Part shown: one piece after another, positions 56,685 through 64,000 of the stretch
Layout of the letters: every line of letters begins with the position of its first letter
Numbering within the stretch: the first letter of the stretch is position 1
Origin: Planctomycetota bacterium
GTDB lineage: Bacteria; Planctomycetota; SZUA-567; H5-PLA8
Length of the DNA: 64,000 nucleotides
NCBI GenBank assembly: GCA_027493525.1
Contig: JAOSKN010000002.1
Span: 124,001 to 188,000, forward strand
Reading direction: 5' to 3'
The notes under the pieces: generated by a model
Databases searched by the model: none
What the model was told of the DNA's origin: nothing
The model's input: only the letters and a program-made list of their open reading frames with translations
Made by a program: the position numbers and the translations under genes

Positions 56685-58660
56685 ACATTCGCGCCTACCT
56701 GTGCCAGGAGGCCGCGCGGCGGACCGAGGAGTCGCTGGCTTCGATCCGTTCGCTGGAGGACTGGGATCGCGAACGGCCGGCACGGCGGGCGGTTTTTCTC
56801 GACCGGCTGGGCCTGGCCGCGCACCTGGAAGCCCCGCGCACGCCGCTGAACGCGACGATCGCCGGAGAGCTGCGGCGCGACGGCTACCGCGTGGAGCAGC
56901 TCCACTTCGAGAGCCTTCCCGGCCTGTACGTGACGGCCAACCTCTACGTGCCCGAGCCGCTCGCGGCGCCGGCGCCGGCGGTGGCCTACTTCTGCGGGCA
57001 TGCGCAGCGGCAGAAGTTCCACTACCAGGCGCATCCGCGGCAGTGGTGCCGGCTGGGCTTCGTCGCGCTGGTGGTGGACACCGTCCAGTTCGGCGAAGTT
57101 CGCGGCGAACACTGGGGCGCCTACGGCGGCCGGCGCTTCGACTGGATCAGCCGCGGGTACACGCCGGCCGGCGTGGAGTGCTGGAACGGCATCCGCGCCC
57201 TGGACCTGCTCTGCGGCCGCCCCGAAGTGGATGCCGCGCGCATCGGGATCACGGGAACCTCGGGCGGGGGCGGGATGAGCTGGTGGCTGGGCGCCGCGGA
57301 CGGGCGGGCGGCGGTCGTCGCGCCCTCCTGTGGCACCGGCACGCTGCGCAGCCACCTGCGCGAGCGCACGCTCGACGGGCACTGCGACTGCATGGTTCCA
57401 CTGTCCATCGACGGCTGGGATCTCGCCGACGTGGGCGCGCTGATCGCGCCGCGCCCGCTCCTGATCGCCTCCTCCGACGGCGACCATCTGTTCAGCGCCG
57501 CGTCCATTCGCGAGACGGCGGGGAAGCTCGAGCGGCTCTACGGCCTGCTGGGCGCGCGGGAGCGCTTCCGGCTCTTCAGCTATCCGGGTCCGCACGGCTA
57601 CAGCCCGGCGTCGCGGAAGACGATCTTCGCCTGGTTCCTGAAGCACTTGGCGGGGCGCGCCGTGGAGCCGGGCGCGCTGGAGGACATCGACCCTTCGCGA
57701 GACGAGCCCGACGAGGCGCTGCGGGTTTTCTCCGGGCCGCGGCCCCACGGCGAGCGCGTCGCGGACGCCGACGACTGGTTCGTGCCGCGCGCGCGCGCGG
57801 AGGCTCCGGCCGGCGCCGAAGCGCTTCAAACCCGCCGCGAGGAGGTCGCGCGCCGCTTGCGTGCCTTGAGCTTCGCGCGCTTCCCGGCCGAAGCGCCCCC
57901 GCCGGAGGTCGAGCTGCGGCAGCGGATCGACTCGTCCACGGCGGCGGGGCTGCGCTGGTCGTTCGCGAGCGAGCCCGGCTGGCGGCTCGACGCGCGGATG
58001 GCCTGGGGCCTCGACCTGGCCGCGCCGCGCGGCGTGATCCTCGCGCTGCCGGGGCCCGGCGACGAACTGCCGGGCGAAGACCAGTGGAAGACGCATGACC
58101 TGCTGCGCGGCGCCTGGGCGCGCTGGGCGACCTGCATCGTGGAGACGCGGGGCGTGGGCATGTGGGGCTGGCCCGCCGACCTGCACGGCCACGTGCGGCG
58201 CGGCCTGGCGGTGCTGGGGCACACGGTCGCCTCGCTGCGCGTGTACGACACGCTGCGGGCGCTGGCCGCGCTGCGCACGCTGGAGGGCGTGCACCCGGAA
58301 CGGATCGCGCTCGCCGCGAGCGGCGAAATGGTCCCGGTGGCGCTCTGCGCGGCGCTGCTCGACGGGCGCGTCTGCGCGGCCATTCTCGCCGAGCCGCCGC
58401 CGACGCTGGACACGGCGGCGTGGCCCGGCGGGAACGCGCAGGCCCTCGAACTGCTCCATGCCCTGCGCATCACCGACCTGCCCGAGCTGGCGGCGCTGCT
58501 GTGGCCCTGCGAACTGGTCTTCGCAGGGGCGCGCCCGGCGGCGTACGAATGGACGGAGGAGGCCTATCGCCGCCTCGGCCCGCCGGGTATCATCCGCCGC
58601 GTCACGACCCTCGACGACTGGCGCACCGCCCCGGACGATCTGCCGCGCGCGCGAAGCTGA
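56681..58660 (+). CDS. Tandem alpha/beta hydrolase, acetyl-xylan-esterase-like; second domain degenerate
   Basis: The ATG at 56681 overlaps the previous stop and gives 659 residues without a signal peptide. The first hydrolase half keeps a triad: Ser in GITGTSGGGGMSWWL, Asp in LIASSDGDHLFSA and His in YPGPHGYSPAS. The second half (from about 400) retains the fold (GVILALPGPGDELPGEDQWK, then ERIALAASGEMVPVALCAAL). Its elbow still shows Ser but with a Glu instead of the usual Gly, and no clear acid-His pair. Such proteins deacetylate polysaccharide fragments. It would act in the cytoplasm on imported fragments, which suits the permease gene downstream. Confidence 0.8.
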   Translation: MNIRAYLCQEAARRTEESLASIRSLEDWDRERPARRAVFLDRLGLAAHLEAPRTPLNATIAGELRRDGYRVEQLHFESLPGLYVTANLYVPEPLAAPAPAVAYFCGHAQRQKFHYQAHPRQWCRLGFVALVVDTVQFGEVRGEHWGAYGGRRFDWISRGYTPAGVECWNGIRALDLLCGRPEVDAARIGITGTSGGGGMSWWLGAADGRAAVVAPSCGTGTLRSHLRERTLDGHCDCMVPLSIDGWDLADVGALIAPRPLLIASSDGDHLFSAASIRETAGKLERLYGLLGARERFRLFSYPGPHGYSPASRKTIFAWFLKHLAGRAVEPGALEDIDPSRDEPDEALRVFSGPRPHGERVADADDWFVPRARAEAPAGAEALQTRREEVARRLRALSFARFPAEAPPPEVELRQRIDSSTAAGLRWSFASEPGWRLDARMAWGLDLAAPRGVILALPGPGDELPGEDQWKTHDLLRGAWARWATCIVETRGVGMWGWPADLHGHVRRGLAVLGHTVASLRVYDTLRALAALRTLEGVHPERIALAASGEMVPVALCAALLDGRVCAAILAEPPPTLDTAAWPGGNAQALELLHALRITDLPELAALLWPCELVFAGARPAAYEWTEEAYRRLGPPGIIRRVTTLDDWRTAPDDLPRARS

Positions 58661-58687
58661 ACTCGCCCGCGCCGGCGACGCGAGCCT

Positions 58688-60811
58688 ATGGACACGCCAA
58701 CCGAATCCAGTTCCGGGCAGAAGGAGTCCTGGCGCGCGCGGCGGCTGGACGCGGGCGCGCTCGAAGGCGCCCGGAGCCTGGGCGCGAGCGAAGCGCCGAG
58801 CTGGCGAGGCTGGGCGCTGGGGCTTTCCGGCGTCGTCCTGCTCGCGTGGCTGACGCCCGTCGTCGAGTACGGCTACGGCCGGCTCTTCGTGAGCGTGAAC
58901 CTGCTGCCCATGGCGAGCCTGTTCCTGCTGCTGGCGCTGGCGGGGCTCAACCTGGCCGTGCGCGCGGCGCGCGGCCGCCTGGGGCTGCGCTCGCAGGATC
59001 TGGCGCTCTTCACGATCATGACCATGGTCGCCGCGGCGGTGCCGGGATACGGCTTCGTCTCCTTTCTCATCGGCGTGCTCTCGAACGGTTCCTTCTACGC
59101 GCGCCCTGAGAACGGCTGGCGCGAAGCGATCGTCGCGCATCAGCCGGCCTGGCTGGTGCCGCACGATCCGGTGGATCCCGCGTCCCTCGATCCGCGGCCG
59201 ATCGAATGGCTCATGACGGGACTGCCGCCCGGCGCGTCGATCCCCTGGCTGGCGTGGCTCGGGCCGTACCTGTGGTGGGCGCTGATGGCGGTCTTCGTGT
59301 ATGGGATGCTGTACGCGCTCTGCGCGCTGCTCTGGAAGCAATGGCACGTGCACGAGCGGCTGCCGTTCCCGCTGGCGCAGGTGCCCGAAGCGCTGATCGC
59401 CGGCGCGAAGACGGACGAAGGCCGCGTGCCGTTCCTGAAGCACCGGCTGGCGTGGATCGGCATGGGGTTCTCGCTCGCGCTGCTGAGCTGGAACCACCTC
59501 GAGGAGTTTTATCCCGGCTGGCCGGCGGTGGCGCTGCGCTTCAATCCGAGTTCCTTCCTGCGCGAGCCGCCATGGCTTGGGCTGAACCCGCTCTTCATGA
59601 ACTTCGCGCCGTCGATGCTCGGACTGGCGTTCCTGCTGCCGATGGAGATCAGCTTCAGCCTCTGGTTTTTCTATCTGGTCGTGCAGAAGGCTTGCGTCCA
59701 GCTCGCGGCGCAGGCGGGGCTGGGACAGACCGGCTGGGACTTCTACGAGACGGGCGGGCACCGCGGATTCCTGCTGGACCAGGGCGCGGGGGCGTTGTGG
59801 GCGTTCGTCCTTTTTGGCCTATGGATGGCGCGCAGGCATCTGAAGGATGTCTGGCGGCGCGCGTGGAGCGCCGGCGACGAGGCTTCGGCCTACGAGCCGC
59901 TCTCGCCCCGGGCGGCGCTGGTGATGATGAGTCTCTGCGCACTCGGCGCGCTGGTTTGGCTGCGCGCGGCCGGCGTGGGCCTCGGCCCGGCGCTGCTGGG
60001 CCTGGCGGTCTTCAACGTCGTGACGCTGGGCATGACGCGGCTGAGCTGCGAGGGCGGGCTCTTCGACATCCAGACGCGGGTCTCGGCGATGGACACGCTG
60101 AACCAGGTCTTCACTCCCGTGGGCCTCGGCGCGCAAGGGCTGGTGGCGGTCTCGATGTGGAACCGGGCCTTCGCGTTCGATTGGGGGCGCACGTCCCCGA
60201 TGCCCGCGATGATGAACGGGTTGTACCTCGCTGGAGAGTTGCGGCTGCGCCGGCGCACCGTCGCGTGGGGCGTCGGCGTGGCGCTGCTTTTGGCGCTGGG
60301 CATCGGCTACGCGAGCACGCTCGCGACGATATTCGGCTCCGATGGCGGCGTCAGCAGCCTGGCGAATCGCTGGGGCCTGACTGGCGCCGCGCAGGGCGAC
60401 TACGAGCGCGTCGCGCATCAGGTGCAGCGGATCGAATACTACGAGAAGCTGAAGCGCGAACAGGGGAGCGCGCTGAAAGCGGACCAGATTCCCGACGAAG
60501 CGAAGCGGGACACCTTGCGTTTTTTCTGGAGCGGCCTCGGATTCGGCGTGGCCCTGGCGCTGGCCGCCGTGCGCACCGTCTGGCTGTGGGCGCCCCATCC
60601 GATCGGGTACGTCATGTGGATGCACCCGCGCACGATGCAGGAGTACTGGTTTCCGATTCTGGTGGGCTGGTTCTTCAAATGGGCGGTGAGCAAATACGGC
60701 GGGATGAAGGTCTATCGCTCGGTGAAGTACCTGTTCATCGGGCTCGTGGTGGGCGAAGCGGCCGCCGCCGGGCTGTGGCTGGCGATCTTCAAGCTGGCCG
60801 GAAAATATTAA
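58688..60811 (+). CDS. Polytopic membrane protein, DUF6785-like permease
   Basis: The 707-residue protein has about 13-15 membrane helices (for example GWALGLSGVVLLAWLTPVVE, then WALMAVFVYGMLYALCALLW). Motifs remembered for the DUF6785/DUF6784 family are visible: a Pro-rich loop around NGWREAIVAHQPAWLVPHDP, WHVHERLPFPLAQVPEAL and, near the end, HPIGYVMWMHPRTMQEYWFP. The family is frequent in planctomycetes and distantly recalls oligopeptide transporters; its substrate is unknown. It sits 27 bases after the tandem esterase, in what looks like a three-gene operon under operator 3. Uptake of the sugar or oligosaccharide used by the operon is a plausible role. Confidence 0.75.
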   Translation: MDTPTESSSGQKESWRARRLDAGALEGARSLGASEAPSWRGWALGLSGVVLLAWLTPVVEYGYGRLFVSVNLLPMASLFLLLALAGLNLAVRAARGRLGLRSQDLALFTIMTMVAAAVPGYGFVSFLIGVLSNGSFYARPENGWREAIVAHQPAWLVPHDPVDPASLDPRPIEWLMTGLPPGASIPWLAWLGPYLWWALMAVFVYGMLYALCALLWKQWHVHERLPFPLAQVPEALIAGAKTDEGRVPFLKHRLAWIGMGFSLALLSWNHLEEFYPGWPAVALRFNPSSFLREPPWLGLNPLFMNFAPSMLGLAFLLPMEISFSLWFFYLVVQKACVQLAAQAGLGQTGWDFYETGGHRGFLLDQGAGALWAFVLFGLWMARRHLKDVWRRAWSAGDEASAYEPLSPRAALVMMSLCALGALVWLRAAGVGLGPALLGLAVFNVVTLGMTRLSCEGGLFDIQTRVSAMDTLNQVFTPVGLGAQGLVAVSMWNRAFAFDWGRTSPMPAMMNGLYLAGELRLRRRTVAWGVGVALLLALGIGYASTLATIFGSDGGVSSLANRWGLTGAAQGDYERVAHQVQRIEYYEKLKREQGSALKADQIPDEAKRDTLRFFWSGLGFGVALALAAVRTVWLWAPHPIGYVMWMHPRTMQEYWFPILVGWFFKWAVSKYGGMKVYRSVKYLFIGLVVGEAAAAGLWLAIFKLAGKY

Positions 60812-60823
60812 GAGGCTCGAAAG

Positions 60824-61519
60824 TCAGGCGAGCTTGAGCAGCAGGTCTGCCAAGGCGCGCGGCGCGGAGAGCATCGCGTCGTGGCCGGCTTCCAGTTCCA
60901 CGCGCTCGAAGGCCGGATCGGGCGTCTCCCAGGCCCGTTCGCCGGGGAGCCGGCACTGGATGTACGTTTTCCCAAAGCCTTCGCGGGCCAAGGGCCGCGC
61001 GATGCGGACGGGCTCCAGGAACGCGCGGAGCGGGTGCGGCGTGAGTTTGCGCCTTAACCAGTCTGCGTCGGCGGGGTCGGTGACGCCGAAGGTATCGTTA
61101 TCCGGAGGAGGGACGAGCCACGCGCAGCCGGCGCGGTGCGCGCGCTCGGCGATTCGTTCGACCCAGGCCGCGCCCTTGAGGTCCCCGAGCGACTGCCCGT
61201 CGGCGGGCAGGAAGCCGTCGAGGATCGCCAAGCGCGCGAGGCGCTCGGGCGCGCGCGCGGCCACGCCCGCCGCCACGCAACCCGCGTAGCTGTGCCCGAC
61301 CAGGATGACCTCGCGCAGGTCCTCGCACTCGAGCACGCCCAGCACGTCGCGGACGTGAACCTCGAGGCCCGTCTCGGGCGTCGCCAGGTGCGCGCGCTCG
61401 CCCAACCCGGTGAGCGTAATGGGGTGCGCCGCGTGCCCGGCCTCGCGCAGGAGCGGGACCAACCGCCGCCAGCACCAGCCGCCGTGCCACGCTCCAGGCA
61501 CCAGGACGAAGTTGCGCAT
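60824..61519 (-). CDS. Alpha/beta hydrolase, salicylate-esterase/hydroxynitrile-lyase-like
   Basis: The start at 61519 gives MRNFVLVPGAWHGGWCWRRL, the classical N-terminus of this family, at 231 residues. The nucleophile elbow is VILVGHSYAGCVAAGVA and the catalytic His lies in ELEAGHDAMLSAPRALADLL. A longer reading from ATG 61561 would add 14 residues. Relatives hydrolyse small esters. The gene converges on the permease gene, and candidate operator 4 lies 46 bp upstream of its start. Confidence 0.88.
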   Translation of the reverse strand: MRNFVLVPGAWHGGWCWRRLVPLLREAGHAAHPITLTGLGERAHLATPETGLEVHVRDVLGVLECEDLREVILVGHSYAGCVAAGVAARAPERLARLAILDGFLPADGQSLGDLKGAAWVERIAERAHRAGCAWLVPPPDNDTFGVTDPADADWLRRKLTPHPLRAFLEPVRIARPLAREGFGKTYIQCRLPGERAWETPDPAFERVELEAGHDAMLSAPRALADLLLKLA

Positions 61520-61564
61520 GGGATACTGTAGGGACTCCTTGGAGGCGGGAGTATATCGCATGGA

Positions 61565-61578
61565 CTAAATACGTTTAG
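61565..61578. promoter_or_regulatory. Candidate LacI-type operator 4
   Basis: CTAAATACGTTTAG, inside the longer palindrome ACTAAATACGTTTAGT, lies in the divergent gap between the hydrolase (61519, minus) and the secreted-protein gene (61767, plus). It matches the common nTAAAnnnGTTTAG pattern. Confidence 0.5.
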
Positions 61579-61766
61579 TCGCATACACCGCGAGCATGCG
61601 CATGAACTATGGATTCGCGGCCTTTCCGGGACGTAATCCAAGAAACCGAGGACGGTACGGCTTGAGGACGGGTTTTTCCGGAACGCGCCTTGCTGGTATC
61701 CTGTGGCGGTCCGCTCCGGGAGGGTCAGGCGTGGCATATCACGACACGCATGTGCGAAGATCCTAC

Positions 61767-62660
61767 ATGAACCGTTGTGTCTGCGCGTGCCTCGCGCTCT
61801 GCTGCGCCGCATTCGCCGCGCACGCACAGGAGCGCCCGGATTCCGTGAGGAGGTGGGATGGTCCCAGGGTTCGGATCGTGCTCGAGGCTCAACCGGAGGA
61901 GGAGTTGACCGGCTACCTGCTCGATTTCAAGGACGGCAGCATGAAGATCCGCCCGGATGGGGCGCTGCCCGATCGGACGTTGTCCGCGAACGAGGTGCGG
62001 AGCATGCAGTTCCTCAAGCCCCGAACCGAGCCGCCGCGCCCGCCGGCCAAGGGGCCGGAAGGCGAGACGCCCGACCGGCCGCACCGTCCGTTCCTGCCCA
62101 ACAACGGCGAGCTGATCAATAAGTTTCTCCAGCGCGGCGTGCTGGGACGCGGACGGATCGGTAACGCCACCGGGCTGGTGCTGTTGCCGCCGGACGAACG
62201 CCGGCGCTACCTCGAACTGACCTTCTCCGAGTTTCGCGGGACCTTGAACGCCGCGGAGGAGGCCGAATTGAAGCGCCTGGAAGGCCAGGTGCAGAAGATG
62301 AGCCACCTTCACGACGAGCTTCGCCGCGCCGACGAGGAGAAGCGCGTGCCCCAGTACCTCGAGTCGCACCGCCAGGCCCTGGCGCGGGCGGGCAGCACCT
62401 TGGCGGCCCGCGAACACGTAGCGGCGCTGTTCATCGCTTACGTGCGCGGCGAGAACGAGACGGTGGAGAGCGTCGAACGGCGGCTCAGCGCGGATCTCGA
62501 GCGCATCGAGGATCCGGCGGTGCGCGAAGCAATGAAGGGCGAACTGAGCGACCTGACGAAGTTCCTCAAGCGGCTCGCCGAGGAGCCCGACGACCCGCGC
62601 ATGAAGACGCCGTTCGAACGGCGCATGCTGAAGGACGCGCGCGAGCGGGCGAAAGACTGA
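61767..62660 (+). CDS. Secreted hypothetical protein with charged coiled-coil
   Basis: The ATG at 61767 opens a signal peptide (MNRCVCACLALCCAAFAAHA), giving 297 residues. The open frame runs further upstream to 61596 but without signal-like sequence. A small beta unit follows (RVRIVLEAQPEEELTGYLLD, then FKDGSMKIRPDGALPDRTLS), typical of short exported planctomycete proteins that tie a value to its LDF-DGS loop. The C-terminal 150 residues are strongly helical and charged (ELTFSEFRGTLNAAEEAELK, then KRLEGQVQKMSHLHDELRRA). No enzyme motif is seen and the family is unrecognised. Confidence 0.7.
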   Translation: MNRCVCACLALCCAAFAAHAQERPDSVRRWDGPRVRIVLEAQPEEELTGYLLDFKDGSMKIRPDGALPDRTLSANEVRSMQFLKPRTEPPRPPAKGPEGETPDRPHRPFLPNNGELINKFLQRGVLGRGRIGNATGLVLLPPDERRRYLELTFSEFRGTLNAAEEAELKRLEGQVQKMSHLHDELRRADEEKRVPQYLESHRQALARAGSTLAAREHVAALFIAYVRGENETVESVERRLSADLERIEDPAVREAMKGELSDLTKFLKRLAEEPDDPRMKTPFERRMLKDARERAKD

Positions 62661-62681
62661 AGGCTCACGGGCGGGCGCGCT

Positions 62682-63845
62682 TCAACCCAGTTCCTTCTTG
62701 AGCGCCTCGACGCGGTCGAGCCGCTCCCAGGTGAATTCGGGGAGCGCGCGGCTGAACGGCCCGTGGGCGGCGGTGAGCTTGTAGATCGGCCGGCGCAGTT
62801 GGAGCTGGTCGATGATCGCGCGGGGTTTGAAGTTGAAGTGCTTGCGGACGATCCCGGCGAGTTTGCCGTCGGAGACCTTCCCCGTGCCGTGCGAATCGAC
62901 CAGGATCGAGACGGGATCGGCGACGCCGATGGCGTAGGCGACCTGGATCGTGCAGTCATCGGCGAGGCCCGCGGCGACGAGGTTCTTCGCGGCGTAGCGC
63001 GCGTAGAGCGCCGCGCTGCGGTCCACCTTGGTCGGGTCCTTGCCGCTGAAGGCGCCGCCGCCGTGCGGGACCCAGCCGCCGTAAGTGTCCACGATGATCT
63101 TGCGCCCGGTGAGTCCGCTGTCGCCGTGCGGGCCGCCGATCTCGAAGCGCCCCGTCGGGTTGAAATGGTAGATCGTCTTGGCGTCGAGCAGTTCCGGGTT
63201 GATCGCCGGCTTGACGACGTGTTCCAGCAGGTCCGCGGCCAGTTTCTTCTGCTTGTCGTTCATCTCCGGCTTGTGCTGCTGGCTGACGACGACGGTATGC
63301 ACGCGCAGCGGCTTGCGCCCTTCGTATTCCACGGTCACCTGGCACTTGCCGTCGGGGCGCAGGTAAGGGAGCTTGCCGCTCTGCCGCGCTTCCACGGCCT
63401 TCATGGCGATCTGGTGCGAAAGCTGGATCGGAAGCGGCATCAGGTTCGGCGTCTGCTGGCAGGCGCAGCCGAACATCAGGCCCTGGTCGCCGGCGCCCAT
63501 CTCCTTGGTCGAGGATTCGTTGACGCCTTGCGCGATGTCCGGCGACTGCCGGTCGATGCTCACCAGCACCGCGCAACTGTCGGCGTCGAAGCGCATGGAC
63601 GGATCGGTGTACCCGATGTCGCGGACGACCTGCCGGACCACATCCGGGATGTGCACGTACGTCTCGGTGGTGATCTCGCCGGCGATGACCGTCATGCCGG
63701 TGCTGACCAGGGTCTCGCAGGCCACGCGGGAGTTCGGGTCGCCCCGCAGCATCTCGTCCAGGATCGCGTCGCTGATCTGGTCGGCGACCTTGTCGGGATG
63801 CCCCGGAAACACCGCTTCGGACGTGAACAGATACCGCTCGGCCAT
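62682..63845 (-). CDS. metK: S-adenosylmethionine synthetase
   Basis: It makes S-adenosylmethionine from methionine and ATP. The 387-residue length is normal. Landmarks are [20 protein letters not shown], the ATP-loop [20 protein letters not shown], the [20 protein letters not shown] segment and the P-loop-like [23 protein letters not shown] 63845 has AGGGAG eight bases upstream; the frame continues upstream but only as low-complexity Arg-rich sequence. No SAM-riboswitch-like structure was found in the short upstream region. Confidence 0.98.
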   Translation of the reverse strand: MAERYLFTSEAVFPGHPDKVADQISDAILDEMLRGDPNSRVACETLVSTGMTVIAGEITTETYVHIPDVVRQVVRDIGYTDPSMRFDADSCAVLVSIDRQSPDIAQGVNESSTKEMGAGDQGLMFGCACQQTPNLMPLPIQLSHQIAMKAVEARQSGKLPYLRPDGKCQVTVEYEGRKPLRVHTVVVSQQHKPEMNDKQKKLAADLLEHVVKPAINPELLDAKTIYHFNPTGRFEIGGPHGDSGLTGRKIIVDTYGGWVPHGGGAFSGKDPTKVDRSAALYARYAAKNLVAAGLADDCTIQVAYAIGVADPVSILVDSHGTGKVSDGKLAGIVRKHFNFKPRAIIDQLQLRRPIYKLTAAHGPFSRALPEFTWERLDRVEALKKELG

Positions 63846-63961
63846 GATGCGCTCCCTTTCCCGAGTGTGGCTTGGAAGACGACGAAACGGCCATTTTCGC
63901 CGCAGGCCGCGTCTTTTCAAGGATAGGTGGGCGGCTTGGCGGCGATCCGCCGCGCGGCGCG

Positions 63962-64000
63962 TCACCAGCCGGGCGGGAGGCTGACGTACGCCTGGTAGTT
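63962..64000 (-). CDS. Possible 3' end of a gene cut by the window edge
   Basis: On the minus strand the last 39 bases read [12 protein letters not shown] and then a TGA stop. This could be the end of a gene upstream of metK in the same direction. It is only 12 codons, so support is weak. Confidence 0.25.
   Translation of the reverse strand, partial: NYQAYVSLPPGW

Noticed and set aside
63846..63961. Possible SAM riboswitch upstream of metK
   Set aside because: The stretch is short and lacks the conserved helices and AU-rich core of the known SAM classes; only a plain ribosome-binding site is visible.

Overview
This is a high-GC bacterial chromosome segment that most resembles Planctomycetota. 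The clearest sign is the gene cut by the left edge. It ends like the sigma-70 factors typical of that phylum, with a C-terminal membrane anchor and an extracytoplasmic tail. Other fitting features are a fused SecDF, an ECF sigma factor with an anti-sigma/FecR partner, many secreted FG-GAP, CAP and lectin-like proteins, and a large DUF6785-like permease. The phylum is an inference; no rRNA or tRNA gene was found.

Layout. 1-7.0 kb: sigma-factor tail, an MscS channel with a cyclic-nucleotide-binding domain, a secreted protein, a transglutaminase-like protein and tgt. 7.0-11.5 kb: yajC, a small secreted protein and secDF, forming a protein-export cluster. 11.7-14.5 kb: two overlapping Nramp-like transporters. 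14.6-24.7 kb: a tandem hydrolase, a low-GC secreted protein, rpsU, an alcohol dehydrogenase, a RluA pseudouridine synthase, a CAP protein and a HEAT-repeat protein. 24.75-26.14 kb: a complete IS256-family element inserted in a transcription terminator. 26.5-39.7 kb: a long chemosensory/two-component cluster. 40.1-43.4 kb: an ECF sigma factor and a very large anti-sigma protein. 43.6-61.6 kb: secreted lectin-like, FG-GAP/UnbV and carbohydrate-active-looking proteins, esterases and a permease, with a LacI-family regulator. 61.8-63.8 kb: a secreted protein and metK.

How it works together. The chemosensory cluster has the gene content of the Pseudomonas Wsp surface-sensing system (CheW, CheR-TPR, CheW, WspA-like receptor, CheA-REC, CheB). 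The WspR-type diguanylate cyclase is replaced by histidine kinases. It is followed by a YfiR-like protein and a CHASE8 sensor, which again ends in a kinase where YfiN has a GGDEF domain. No GGDEF domain occurs in the window. This rewiring of two c-di-GMP input modules into phosphorelays is the most interesting system here.

Around the LacI-family gene, four similar 14-bp near-palindromes (nTAAAnnnGTTTAG) lie upstream of the secreted-lectin gene, the lacI gene itself, the esterase/permease operon and a lone hydrolase. They predict a local catabolic regulon.

Ten reading frames are broken at homopolymer runs, nine of G/C and one of A/T, and each is restored by a one-base change. They are annotated as single genes, because sequencing or assembly error is the simplest explanation. 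Three copies of a ~166-bp imperfect palindrome are scattered through the window.
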